Positions 1-8,530 of a DNA stretch of 64,000 nt are shown piece after piece; position 1 is the first letter of the stretch; every line of letters begins with the position of its first letter. The position numbers were made by a program, and so were the translations under genes. Origin of the DNA: Kitasatospora aureofaciens (GTDB taxonomy: Bacteria > Actinomycetota > Actinomycetes > Streptomycetales > Streptomycetaceae); contig NZ_JPRF03000097.1 of the NCBI RefSeq assembly GCF_001188955.3, positions 186,001 to 250,000 on the forward strand. The letters run 5' to 3'. The notes beneath the pieces are model-generated. The model was not told the origin of the DNA. It saw nothing but the letters and a program-made list of their open reading frames with translations, and made no database searches.

Positions 1-538
1 GGCCCTGGTGACGGTTGTACATCCGCACGCCGACCTGGGTGGCGCCGGTGCGTGGGTCGTCGAAGAAGGGGTCGACGGCCTGGACGATGTGCGGGTCGAG
101 GCGGCCGTCGGCGTCCACCACGCAGACGATGACGTCGCTCGGGTCGCGGCCGTCGAGGATGCCGGATTCCCGCAGGTGGCGGATGCCGGCGTTGAGGGCG
201 GCTCCCTTGCCCCTGCGGGCGTCGGGCAGGTGTCGCTGGAGCAGTTTGACCCGGTCGGGGTCGGCGGCGCGGGCGATCTCGGCGGTGCGGTCCTCGGACG
301 CGTCGTCGATGACCAGGGCCAGGAAGCTGCCGACCGGCAGTGAGGTGATCCGGGCCAGGCTTTCGGCGAGGACCTTCTCCTCGTTCAGGCAGGCGAGAAG
401 GAAGACGTAGAGCCGCTCGGCGTGCGGGGCGCGGTCGTTGCGGACCCGGCGTCTGGAGAGGAGGAAGAGGGCGGAGTTGTAGCAGCCCGCCATCACGATG
501 ATGGCGATGCTCGCCCCGAGGAGAACGTCCGTGATCAC
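1..538 (-). CDS. Family 2 glycosyltransferase, partial (runs off left edge)
   Basis: The minus strand reads open from a GTG at 538 to the window edge (about 179 residues). An N-terminal hydrophobic span (about residues 4-27) precedes a GT-A fold start: LLACLNEE near 47-54, IDDASEDRT near 77-85 and VDADGRLD near 141-148. The last is the DxD-type metal and nucleotide-sugar site of family GT2. The C-terminal acceptor half and any later membrane spans lie outside the window. The GTG overlaps the stop of the upstream small membrane gene as GTGA, so the two are probably translationally coupled. Next to a secreted polysaccharide deacetylase and a GH113-like lipoprotein, a role in making an exported polysaccharide is likely; the sugar is unknown. 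Confidence 0.85.
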   Translation of the reverse strand, partial: MITDVLLGASIAIIVMAGCYNSALFLLSRRRVRNDRAPHAERLYVFLLACLNEEKVLAESLARITSLPVGSFLALVIDDASEDRTAEIARAADPDRVKLLQRHLPDARRGKGAALNAGIRHLRESGILDGRDPSDVIVCVVDADGRLDPHIVQAVDPFFDDPRTGATQVGVRMYNRHQG

Positions 539-735
539 CGGCGATCACCGGGGTTCCGGAAAGCGAACCAGAATTTTACCCCGATGAGGGCGACAGCCAG
601 GAAGCAGTAGAGAAGGAATCCGGCGCCGGCCGCTTCCTGAAGGTCTTTGGCAAAAGGAAGGCCCGGCAGAACTTCTGGGGCTGCCGTCAGTCCGGCCAGG
701 GGCAGGACTATCCCCAGAGCGGGTTTTCCGTACAT
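535..735 (-). CDS. Small membrane protein upstream of the glycosyltransferase
   Basis: A 66-residue protein starting MYGKPALG. I chose the ATG at 735 because GGGGG stands about 6 bases ahead of it, and the longer reading has no ribosome-binding site. Two hydrophobic stretches are seen: residues about 7-24 and 35-58 (AGFLLYCFLAVALIGVKF). The stop overlaps the glycosyltransferase GTG (GTGA), so it is probably an accessory membrane subunit co-translated with that enzyme. I do not recognise a named family. Confidence 0.6.
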   Translation of the reverse strand: MYGKPALGIVLPLAGLTAAPEVLPGLPFAKDLQEAAGAGFLLYCFLAVALIGVKFWFAFRNPGDRR

Positions 736-1086
736 GAGATCCCCCCGGATTCCGCCTCGTTCGTCGTTCCGAGGCGTTGCGAACCGGAAGCTATCAGACG
801 GCAGGCTCGCGCCCGTCCGAGATGGTGGGAAATTTAGGATCGGAATGATTAATTCCACCGAGCAGCGGGCCGTTGTGCCTGATCAGGGGGCTGTGTGACA
901 CGTGGGATCAATGGCCTGAACGGGCCATCCCTGGCCAATTTCGGTGCGCCGAGGGTTGATCTGTCATGAATGCGGCACCCCGGGCCGAGATTTCCTGTTG
1001 ACACTCCTCCAGGCCCGGCGCAAGAATCGGCAATCTGTCGGGGCCTCATCGCCGCGCCTTCACCGGTTTCGTCGAGGGGTGCCTCG

Positions 1087-1229
1087 GATCGAGATCTCGG
1101 ACGGCAGATCTCAACCGCGGATCAGGCAGAGATCCTGGGTGAAGATCCCGGGCGGAGACCCCGGATGCAGACCCCGGATGCAGACCCCGGTCGGAGATCC
1201 CGGATGGAGATCCCGGACGGAGGTGCCGA
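1087..1229. repeat. 13-bp tandem repeat array in a divergent intergenic region
   Basis: Eleven consecutive 13-base units can be cut from 1087 to 1229. Units 5-10 (1139-1216) are the cleanest, with variants of ATGGAGATCCCGG; units 7 and 8 (1165-1190) are identical (ATGCAGACCCCGG). Outer units decay. The array lies in the 520-base space between the divergent small membrane gene (start 735) and the deacetylase (start 1256), ending 26 bases before the deacetylase ATG, so it is in its leader or promoter. Nothing else was recognised between 736 and 1086. Confidence 0.85.
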
Positions 1230-1255
1230 CAAAACTCTTGATTCAGGGGGGCACC

Positions 1256-3139
1256 ATGAAAAGCGTGCGAGGGAGAGCTCCGCTCTCCCGGGTCCCGCTC
1301 GTCCTGGCCGTGGTCGGGGCGTTGTTGGGCGGCATCGCGTTCTCCGCGGGCGCCGAGGCGGCGACGGGCCGGGGCAGGAGGCCGCCCGCCGCGTCCCGTG
1401 GCCTCGGGGCCGCCGATCCCGGGGCGCCCTCCGCCGTCGGCCCCGAGGACCTGACGGCCTGGAACGCCGCCGGGCTGGCCAACGACCGCGAGCGCCACGC
1501 CCACCGGCTCGCCGTGACCCCGGCACCGGCCCGGCCCACCGTCGCGGCTCCGAAGGCCGCCGCCCGGAACACGAACGCCGCAGACGCCGCGGACGCCGCG
1601 GACGCCGCGGCCGGCCCGGCCGGCACCTCGGCCCTCGTCCTCTACGACACCACCGGCCCCTACGGCTATCTCGGCGAGCTCTACGCGATGGCCGTCGCCA
1701 ACCTCGCCGGTCACTTCGGCACCGTCACCGCCCAACCGGTCTCCGCGTACACCGCGAGCACGGTGGAGCAGTACACCGCCACCTTCTACATCGGCTCGAC
1801 GTACTACGGCGGAGCCGTCCCGGACGCCGTCCCGGCGGCCTTCTACCAGGACGCGATGACGACCGCCAAGCCGGTCACCTGGATCGGCGACAACGTCTGG
1901 AACATGGCCAACGCCGTCGGCATCGAGAACTTCAAGAAGAAGTACGGCTGGGACCCGACCAACTCCTACTTCGAGACCAACGGCAGCGTCGGCAACATCA
2001 ACCAGGTCACGTACAGGAACCAGTCGCTGACCAGGAAGATCCCCGCGGGCCAGGACGGCGGAGTGCTGCACCCGGCCCTCTCCGGCGCCGGCTACCCCCA
2101 GGTCACCCAGCTCGCCCGGGCCGTCGACGGCACCACCGGGGCCACCAGCCCGTGGGCGATCCGCTCGGCCAACCTCACCTACGTCGGGGAGATCCCCTTC
2201 TCCTACGTCTCCGAGTCGGACCGGGTGATCGCCTTCGAGGACCTCCTCTTCGACTCCCTCGCCCCCGCCACCACCGACCGCCACCGGGCCTTCGTGCGGC
2301 TGGAGGACATCAGCCCCGCCTCGGACCCGACGCAACTGCGGACCATGGCCGACTACCTGGCCTCGCAGCACATCCCGTACGGAATCAACGTCATCCCCGT
2401 CTACACCGACCCCAAGGGCGCCTACGACAACGGGATCCCGCAGACCATCACCCTGGCCCAGGCCCCGGACGTCGCCGCCGCGCTCCAGTACATGCTCCAG
2501 CACGGCGCCGTGCTGATGAACCACGGCTACACCCACCAGTACAGCAACGTCGACAACCCGTACACCGGCGTCACCGGCGACGACTTCGAGTTCTTCCGCG
2601 CCCACATCGACGCCGCCGACAACGTCGTCTACGACGGACCGCCGGGCGAGGACTCCACGGCCTGGGCCCAGAGCCGGGTCACCTCCGCGCTCGCGGCCTT
2701 CGCCGCGGCCGGCCTGCCCCGGCCCACGCTCTGGACGACCCCGCACTACGCCGCCTCGGCCGCCGACTACCAGGTCTTCGGCCGGAACTACACGGCGCGG
2801 CTGGAGCGTTCGCTCTACTTCGCCGGAACGCTCAGCGGCGGACCGGTGAACGCCAGCCGCTACATCGGCCAGTTCTTCCCCTACTGGGTGAAGGACGTCT
2901 ACGGTACGACCGTGCTGCCCGAGGACATCGGCAACTACGAGCCGCTGCCGTACAACAACCACCCGGCGAGGCTGCCCGCCGATCTGATCGCCTCCGCCAA
3001 GGCCAACCTGGCCGTCCGGGACGGTGTGGCGAGCTTCTTCTACCACCCGTACTACGACGTGGCGCCGCTCCAGCAGACGATCGACGGCATCAGGGCCCTC
3101 GGCTACACCTTCGTCGGCCCGACCGACCTCGCCAACTGA
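1256..3139 (+). CDS. Secreted DUF2334 polysaccharide deacetylase-like protein
   Basis: 627 residues. The ATG at 1256 follows CAGGGGGG and opens a signal peptide: MKSVRGR, a hydrophobic core around residues 13-31, then an Ala-rich cleavage region. About 300 residues of unassigned sequence precede a DUF2334 domain related to NodB-type deacetylases. This has RLEDISP near 346-352 (metal-ligand Asp), a long strand/helix segment, and NHGYTHQ near 420-426 (metal-ligand His pair). The late YHPYYD near 597 fits the family's C-terminal histidine. It probably removes acetyl groups from an extracellular polysaccharide. The GH113-like gene follows after 37 bases and is likely co-transcribed. The substrate is not deducible. 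Confidence 0.8.
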   Translation: MKSVRGRAPLSRVPLVLAVVGALLGGIAFSAGAEAATGRGRRPPAASRGLGAADPGAPSAVGPEDLTAWNAAGLANDRERHAHRLAVTPAPARPTVAAPKAAARNTNAADAADAADAAAGPAGTSALVLYDTTGPYGYLGELYAMAVANLAGHFGTVTAQPVSAYTASTVEQYTATFYIGSTYYGGAVPDAVPAAFYQDAMTTAKPVTWIGDNVWNMANAVGIENFKKKYGWDPTNSYFETNGSVGNINQVTYRNQSLTRKIPAGQDGGVLHPALSGAGYPQVTQLARAVDGTTGATSPWAIRSANLTYVGEIPFSYVSESDRVIAFEDLLFDSLAPATTDRHRAFVRLEDISPASDPTQLRTMADYLASQHIPYGINVIPVYTDPKGAYDNGIPQTITLAQAPDVAAALQYMLQHGAVLMNHGYTHQYSNVDNPYTGVTGDDFEFFRAHIDAADNVVYDGPPGEDSTAWAQSRVTSALAAFAAAGLPRPTLWTTPHYAASAADYQVFGRNYTARLERSLYFAGTLSGGPVNASRYIGQFFPYWVKDVYGTTVLPEDIGNYEPLPYNNHPARLPADLIASAKANLAVRDGVASFFYHPYYDVAPLQQTIDGIRALGYTFVGPTDLAN

Positions 3140-3176
3140 ACTCCCCGACTTCCCGACAGGTGAGGAGTCCCCAGCA

Positions 3177-4349
3177 GTGAACCCGATGAAGAGGGCGGCC
3201 GCCGCGGCCCTGTCGGCGGTGGCCGTCCTCTTCGCCGCCGTCGGATGCTCCTCGTCCGGCGGCGGCGAGGACGAAACGCCCGCCCCCTCGGCCGGCGGAC
3301 CGAGCAGCCGCAGCGGCTCGGCCGGGCCCGCTTCTCCCGCTTCTCCCGCTTCTCCCTCATCTCCCGCTTCCCCGACCGGAACCGGTGCTGCGGGCGGTGG
3401 GCCCGAGGATGCCAGGGCGAGCCGGATGCGGGGCATGACGCTCCCCGCGTGGAACACCGACGACTACAACAGCCCCCAGGCCACCACGTACCTCCGTCAG
3501 ATCGCCGCCACCGGCGCCCGGTGGGTCGCCTTCACCCCCACCTGGTACCAGGACCGCGTCGGCGACCCGGAGATGCACACCACCGACGAGACCGCCGCCG
3601 ACGACAGCCTGCGCAACATCATCCGCCTCGCCCACGACGCCGGCCTCAAGACCATGGTCAAGCCCCACGTCGACCTGACCAAGGGCGGCGACCGGGCCAG
3701 GATCAAGCCCAAGGACCCGGACGCCTGGTTCGCGGCCTACGAGCGCTTCATCACCCACTACGCCCAACTCGCGGCCGACACCGGCGCCGAACAGCTCGCG
3801 GTCGGCACCGAACTCGCGGGCACCTCGCAGGACGGCCCGCACTGGAGCAAGGTCATCGCCGCCGTCCGGGCCCGCTACAAGGGCCCGCTGACGTACGCCG
3901 CCAACTACGACGAGTACCAGCGGATCCCGTTCTGGAACGACCTCGACGTCATCGGCATCGACGCCTACTGGCCGCTCGCCGACCAGGCCACCACCGACCC
4001 GGCGCAGCTGCGCCGGGCCTGGCAGCCCATCGCCGACCAACTCGCCGCCTTCTCCGGGCGCCTGCAGCGGAAGATCCTCTTCACCGAGGCCGGCTACGTC
4101 AGCCAGCGCGGCACCACCACCGCCCCGTACTCCTGGACCGTCAGCAAGACCGAGGACGACGCCGAACAGGCCGCCGCCTACGAGGCGTTGCTCGACACCT
4201 TCGACAGCAAGCCGTGGTGGGCCGGTGTCTGCTGGTGGATGTGGGACGACTGGCCCGACAGCGGCGAGACGGCGAAGAACCTCGCGTACACCCCCCACGG
4301 GAAGCCTGCGGAACAGGTGCTGCGGAAGTGGTGGGCGCCCGGCACGTGA
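3177..4349 (+). CDS. Lipoprotein glycoside hydrolase, GH113-like TIM barrel
   Basis: 390 residues from GTG 3177, which has GAGGAG about 10 bases upstream; an ATG at 3186 is too far from that site. The N-terminus is a lipoprotein signal ending AAVGC with lipid cysteine near residue 24, followed by a Ser/Pro/Ala linker. The catalytic part starts RGMTLPAWNTDDY and contains GTELAG near 208-213 (acid/base Glu), VIGIDAYWPL, and LFTEAGY near 302-308 (nucleophile Glu). This is the layout of GH113 beta-mannanase-like and clan A enzymes. It is anchored outside the membrane and probably trims the polysaccharide handled by the preceding deacetylase. Substrate specificity is unproven. Confidence 0.8.
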   Translation: MNPMKRAAAAALSAVAVLFAAVGCSSSGGGEDETPAPSAGGPSSRSGSAGPASPASPASPSSPASPTGTGAAGGGPEDARASRMRGMTLPAWNTDDYNSPQATTYLRQIAATGARWVAFTPTWYQDRVGDPEMHTTDETAADDSLRNIIRLAHDAGLKTMVKPHVDLTKGGDRARIKPKDPDAWFAAYERFITHYAQLAADTGAEQLAVGTELAGTSQDGPHWSKVIAAVRARYKGPLTYAANYDEYQRIPFWNDLDVIGIDAYWPLADQATTDPAQLRRAWQPIADQLAAFSGRLQRKILFTEAGYVSQRGTTTAPYSWTVSKTEDDAEQAAAYEALLDTFDSKPWWAGVCWWMWDDWPDSGETAKNLAYTPHGKPAEQVLRKWWAPGT

Positions 4350-4368
4350 GTGCGGCGGTGGCTCACGC

Positions 4369-5148
4369 TCACAATCGCCCGACGCGCAGCACGGCGGTCA
4401 GCATCGGCAGGGCGAACTCGCCCTCGGCGGTCTCCGGCCTGCCCGCGAGGAACGCCCGGATCCCGTCCAGCGCGGCCTTCCGCTCCTTCTCCGGCATCAC
4501 CAGCATTCCCGCGCGCGTCCCGAGGGTCGCGACCAGGGAATCCGCGGTGCGGCGGTGCCCGTGCGGGAACAGCCGCTGCTCCGGCGAACCGAAGCGGGCG
4601 GTCCCACCGGTCCTCGGAAGGTGTGCCGCAGCCGTCGCGGCCCGCCAACCGGCCGGCGTGTCCCGCGGCCCGACGGCCGCCGGCCCGCTGACGCGTGCGA
4701 GATCCGCCACCCACGCGACCCGGTCGTCCATCACGTTCCACAACCCGGCCAGGATCCCGCCCGGCGCGAGCACCCGGTCGATCTCCGGCCCCGCGACCGC
4801 CATGTCGAACCAGTGCATCGCATTCCCGGCCAGTACGGCATCGACGGACGCGTCCGGCAACGGAATCGCCTCGGCACTGCCCGACAGCGCCCGGACCGTC
4901 GGCTGCGAACAGCGCAGCTCGGCCAGCATCGCCGGATCCGGCTCGACCGCAACCACCTCCGCCCCCAACCCGACCAGCACCCCGGTCAACTTGCCGGTTC
5001 CGGCCCCGAGATCGAGCACCCGCAACCCGGGCGCGGCCTCCAGCACCCAGCGCACCGCCGCGTGCGCGTAGTCCGGGCGGTGCTCGGCGTAGGCGGCCGC
5101 CGCCGCGCCGAAGGACGATGCGTGGAGGTGCCGCTCGTTCTGATCCAT
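4369..5148 (-). CDS. Class I SAM-dependent methyltransferase (type 11)
   Basis: 259 residues. Motif I is VLDLGAGTG at 44-52 and an acidic ribose-binding loop VVAVEPDPAM follows near 66-75, so the Rossmann-type SAM fold is clear. A DAVLAGNAMHWFD segment near 108-120 is typical of the UbiE/methyltransferase-11 group. The stop is convergent with the GH113-like gene, 20 bases away. No biosynthetic partner is adjacent, so the acceptor molecule cannot be named. Confidence 0.8.
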   Translation of the reverse strand: MDQNERHLHASSFGAAAAAYAEHRPDYAHAAVRWVLEAAPGLRVLDLGAGTGKLTGVLVGLGAEVVAVEPDPAMLAELRCSQPTVRALSGSAEAIPLPDASVDAVLAGNAMHWFDMAVAGPEIDRVLAPGGILAGLWNVMDDRVAWVADLARVSGPAAVGPRDTPAGWRAATAAAHLPRTGGTARFGSPEQRLFPHGHRRTADSLVATLGTRAGMLVMPEKERKAALDGIRAFLAGRPETAEGEFALPMLTAVLRVGRL

Positions 5149-5330
5149 CTGTTCACGCTATCGGCGCGGGTGATGGTGGGCGGCCGTTCTCATCAGTTCC
5201 TCACCGGACGGCTGACTGCCATGGTGCCGAACCGGTCCTCACCGCGCACCTGAGTCGGCAATCGCTCCCCGTTCCGTCCTCCGGACCGAATCGACCGTCA
5301 GACCGGATCGTCTATCCCACAGTTGTCACC

Positions 5331-5421
5331 GGCGAGCGCGGCGAGGTACACACCGGTAACACGGTCACCGATTCCGACTCCCAGGAACGCGACCGCGGCA
5401 TCACCATCTTCGCCGCTGTTC
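5331..5421 (+). pseudogene. Relic of an elongation factor G-like GTPase
   Basis: One plus-strand frame carries GEVHTGNTVTDSDSQERDRG followed by ITIFAA. This closely matches the switch I region of EF-G and Tet-type ribosome protection proteins (G-E-V-H-x-G, T-V-T-D, E-x-x-R-G-I-T-I). No P-loop precedes it and no DTPG follows, so only about 30 codons survive. The rest of 5149-5545 holds nothing else I could recognise. Confidence 0.6.
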
Positions 5422-5545
5422 CTCGGTGGCGGCCCACACGTGGGTGTAGGCCGCTGTGTAGTCGGCTCGGCTGATGGGCTGCTTGACGGCTGAGGGGCTG
5501 GTGGGCGGTTTGGGGGTGTGGGGCGGGGTTGTTGGGTGGCTGGAA

Positions 5546-6643
5546 CTATTTGAGGCCGGCGGTGGTGCAGGCGGCGGCGTAGTCCGCGGTGCAGATGTCG
5601 GTGGCCTTGTAGAGGCCGTCGGCGATGACGGTGTCCTTGATGTTGGCCTTGGTGACGATTTTGGCGTCGAGGAGTTTGGCGGGGATGTTCTTGTCGGTGG
5701 AGCTGTCGACGGTGGTGGTGGCCACGGTCTTGACGTCCTTGCCCTGGAGCAGGTCGACGGCCAGTTCGGCGGCGGAGTCGGCGAGTGGCTTGTAGGCCTT
5801 GTAGATGGTGTAGGCCTGGTCGCCGTTGACGATGCGCTGGACGGCGTCCAGGCCGGCGTCCTGGCCGCCGACGGGGACCTTGATGCCGGCGCCCTGGAGC
5901 TGGGTGATGATGGCGCCGGCCATGCCGTCGTTGGCGGAGTAGACGCCCTGGAAACCGTCCTTGCCGAGCTGGGTGATCGCGGCGCCGATCTTCTGGCCGG
6001 CGACGGTGGGCTTCCACTCGCCCGACTGCTCGTAGACGACCTTCTTCACCTTGCCGTCGAGGATCTTGTGGGCGCCGGCCTTGAACTGGGCGGCGTTGGG
6101 GTCGGCCTCGTCGCCGTTGATCATGACGATGTTGTCGTCGGGGGCCTGGGGGCCGAGGGCGTCGAGCAGGGCCTGGCCCTGGAGTTCGCCGACCTTCTCG
6201 TTGTCGAAGGAGGCGTAGGCGGCGACCGGGCCGGTGGCCAGGCGGTCGTAGGCGACGACCTTGACGCCCTTGGCGGCGGCCTCCTTGACCCAGCTCTCGG
6301 TCGAGGTGGCGTCGAAGGCGTCCAGGACGATCACCTTGACGCCCTGGGCGATCAGGGTGTCGAACTGCTGCTTCTGCTTGGCGGCGCTGCCCTCGGCGTT
6401 GTTGTAGAGCACCTTGCAGTCCGCACACAGGGACTTGACCTTGGCCTCGATGAAGGGCTTGTCGAAGGACTCGTAGCGCACCGAGGAGGCGTTCTCGGGC
6501 AGCAGCAGGCCGATGGACTTGTTGTCGCCGGAGGCGGCGGAATCCTTCTTGTCGCCGCCGGCCTTGCCGCAGGCGGCGGTCATGGAAAGGGCCAGCGCGA
6601 GGCCGGCGGTCGAGACGATGACGCGACGCAGTCGGGCGTTCAT
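5546..6643 (-). CDS. Sugar ABC transporter substrate-binding lipoprotein (XylF/RbsB-like)
   Basis: 365 residues from ATG 6643, preceded by GGGAGAGG at good spacing. The signal peptide ends MTAAC, making Cys25 the lipidated residue. The mature part is a type I periplasmic-binding fold: SIGLLLPENASSVRYESFDKP, a KQQFDTLIAQGVKVIVLDAF segment, and VYSANDGMAGAIITQL, all typical of xylose/ribose-type binding proteins. No ATPase or permease gene lies on either side, which is unusual for this family. An AraC-type regulator is upstream on the same strand. The ligand is probably a pentose-like sugar. Confidence 0.85.
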   Translation of the reverse strand: MNARLRRVIVSTAGLALALSMTAACGKAGGDKKDSAASGDNKSIGLLLPENASSVRYESFDKPFIEAKVKSLCADCKVLYNNAEGSAAKQKQQFDTLIAQGVKVIVLDAFDATSTESWVKEAAAKGVKVVAYDRLATGPVAAYASFDNEKVGELQGQALLDALGPQAPDDNIVMINGDEADPNAAQFKAGAHKILDGKVKKVVYEQSGEWKPTVAGQKIGAAITQLGKDGFQGVYSANDGMAGAIITQLQGAGIKVPVGGQDAGLDAVQRIVNGDQAYTIYKAYKPLADSAAELAVDLLQGKDVKTVATTTVDSSTDKNIPAKLLDAKIVTKANIKDTVIADGLYKATDICTADYAAACTTAGLK

Positions 6644-6694
6644 ACGGGTGCCTCTCCCTGGGGGCGCCGCGGCGGTGCGGCGGGGGTGGGGGGA

Positions 6695-6723
6695 GTTAAA
6701 CGTGACCGCGTACATGGCGTCAA
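6695..6723 (-). promoter_or_regulatory. Probable -35/-10 promoter of the sugar-binding lipoprotein
   Basis: On the minus strand TTGACG (6723-6718), a 17-base spacer and TTTAAC (6700-6695) lie about 50 bases before the ATG at 6643. This is close to the housekeeping sigma consensus. Confidence 0.5.
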
Positions 6724-6753
6724 GAAGTAAAACAGCCTCCTGGGAATGTGCCG

Positions 6754-7803
6754 CTATTCGTTACCTTCGTGAACGTGCCCTGGCTGCGCGGCCTTTGCGG
6801 CGGCGTGTGCGGGGGTGTTCGCGCCTACCGTCTCGTCGGTGGCGGTTGCGGTTGCGGTGCGGTAGCGGCCTGGGGTGGTGCCGAACTGGCGGGTGAAGGC
6901 GTGTGAGAGAGCGTACCCACTGCTGTAGCCGACCTGGCGGGCGACCGTTTCGAGCGGGTCCGTGCCGCGGCGTAGCAGGGCTGCGGCTCGGGTCATCCGC
7001 CACCAGGTGAGGTAAGCCATCGGCGGGCGGCCCGTCAGTGCGGTGAAGCGGCGGTTGAGGGTGGCCCGTGAGACGCCCGCCCGGGCGGCCAGTGTCTCGG
7101 CGTTCCACGGGTGGGCCGGGTTTGTGTGGACGGCGGCCAGTGCGGCGGCCACCACCGGGTCGGCCAGTGCCGCTCCCCAGCCCCCGGCCTCGGGTCGGGT
7201 CGTCCAGGCGCGCACCAGGTACACCAGCAGCAGGTCGATCAGTGCGGGCGCGGCCAGCTGGGCGCCGGGGCGTGCGGTGGCCAGCTCGGCGCCCAACAGC
7301 TCGACGGCCGAGCGCAGTTCGGGGTGCTCGCCATCGTGGGTGGGCAGGTGGAGGAGGGCCGGCAGCTCACGCATCAGCGGATGGGCCGGGCCGCGCTCCA
7401 GCCGGTATTTTCCACACAGCAGTTCCGCGTCCTCCGCGCCGCCCGTCGTGCCCGTGCCGCCTGTCCTGTCCGTCCCGTTCGCGCCGACCGTTCCGTTTGC
7501 CTGCGGGGGCCGCTCGAGTAGCGTGTTCAGCTGGGGCAGCTGTCGTGCTTGGGGGTAGGTCAACTCTTCGGCGGACAGGGCATGTCCGGTGCCGTGTGGT
7601 AGTAGTACCGCGTCTCCCGCCTCGAGGCGTACCGCCCTGCGGCCGCTCTCGGTCACGAGCCAGCAGGAGCCCGCGAGTACCACGTGGAAGCCCGCGCCCG
7701 CGTACCCCGGGATCCACGCCCCCCAGCGCCCCCGTGCCCGTACCCGGTCGAAGGACGGCCGCCCGACCCGTACCGCCGCGATCGCGTCGCTGACCACATC
7801 CAT
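6754..7803 (-). CDS. AraC family regulator with cupin N-domain
   Basis: 349 residues. The N-terminal half is an AraC-type cupin (AGFHVVLAGSCWLVTESG near 40-57, DAVLLPHGTGHAL). The last ~85 residues before a degenerate tail are two helix-turn-helix units, with ETLAARAGVSRATLNRRF and ETVARQVGYSSGYALSHAF. It is divergent from a metallo-beta-lactamase-fold gene, the usual arrangement for a local regulator of such an enzyme. Its promoter region and first ~120 codons are repeated in decayed form further right. The start (ATG 7803) lacks a strong ribosome-binding site. Confidence 0.8.
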   Translation of the reverse strand: MDVVSDAIAAVRVGRPSFDRVRARGRWGAWIPGYAGAGFHVVLAGSCWLVTESGRRAVRLEAGDAVLLPHGTGHALSAEELTYPQARQLPQLNTLLERPPQANGTVGANGTDRTGGTGTTGGAEDAELLCGKYRLERGPAHPLMRELPALLHLPTHDGEHPELRSAVELLGAELATARPGAQLAAPALIDLLLVYLVRAWTTRPEAGGWGAALADPVVAAALAAVHTNPAHPWNAETLAARAGVSRATLNRRFTALTGRPPMAYLTWWRMTRAAALLRRGTDPLETVARQVGYSSGYALSHAFTRQFGTTPGRYRTATATATDETVGANTPAHAAAKAAQPGHVHEGNE

Positions 7804-7934
7804 GGCTGTCAGCCTAACCGGCCTGAGCCGGTCGCGTATCCGATCCAGTCGTCTGCGCATTGAGCCGCTCGCCCGGTCTTCCTGGGCTCGAGGCGCAGAC
7901 CACGGCACACGGCAGAGGTGCAGAGGCGGAGAGC

Positions 7935-8006
7935 GTGACGGTGCAACGGATCGGGCTGGGCGATGCGGAGATCATCCGGATTCTGGGGTGGCAGGGCGCT
8001 TCGCCC
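7935..8006 (+). pseudogene. Truncated duplicate of the MBL-fold gene start
   Basis: GTG 7935 begins MTVQRIGLGDAEIIRIL, identical over 17 residues to the intact gene at 8531. A missing T around 7999 then shifts the frame and similarity ends near 8006. It is the inner broken end of the tandem duplication. Confidence 0.8.
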
Positions 8007-8029
8007 CGGCCGGCCGCGTCGACCGTCCC

Positions 8030-8400
8030 GCCCGTTCCGTTCGTGCTGCCCGTTTCGTCCGCGGGGTTCGTGCCGCCGGTCCCGTTTGTGTCGGCCGTTG
8101 GGTTTGTCTGTGGGGGCCGCTCGGGCGGTGTGTTCAGCTGGGGCAGTCGTCGTGATTGGTGGTAGGTCAACTCATCGGCGGGTGGGAGTTGTTCGGTGTT
8201 GCGTGGTGGTGTCGCGTGTTTCGCCGTGAGGTGGTCCGCCTTGTGGCTGTTCTGGGTGATGAGTTGGCGGGGTGTGCGGGTGGCGCGTGGGAGCCCGGGC
8301 CCGGCGTGGCCCGGGATCCGTGCCCTGCGGGTCGTTGTGGCTGTGTCTGGTCGGGGGCGGGCGGTTTGTCGTGTACCGCCGCGTTCGCGTCGCTGTTCAT
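8030..8400 (-). pseudogene. Decayed duplicate of the AraC gene 5' end
   Basis: Minus-strand sequence aligns with the first ~120 codons of the AraC regulator: MNSDANAAV against MDVVSDAIAAV at the start. The GGGGGCCGCTCG and GTGTTCAGCTGGGGCAG blocks are retained further in. Frame breaks and drift leave no usable reading frame. Confidence 0.7.
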
Positions 8401-8530
8401 GTCCGTGGCCGTCGGTCTGATCGGCCTGAGCTGTTTGCGTATCTGCTCAAGCCGTCAGCGCATTGAGTCGCTCATCCGGGTTTCCTAGGCTCGAGGCGTA
8501 GAACCACGACACACGGCAAAGGCGGAGAGC

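Noticed and set aside
5425..5500. Minus-strand frame QPISRADYTAAYTHVWAATE as a gene end
   Set aside because: Short, no start, no family recognised; may be chance.
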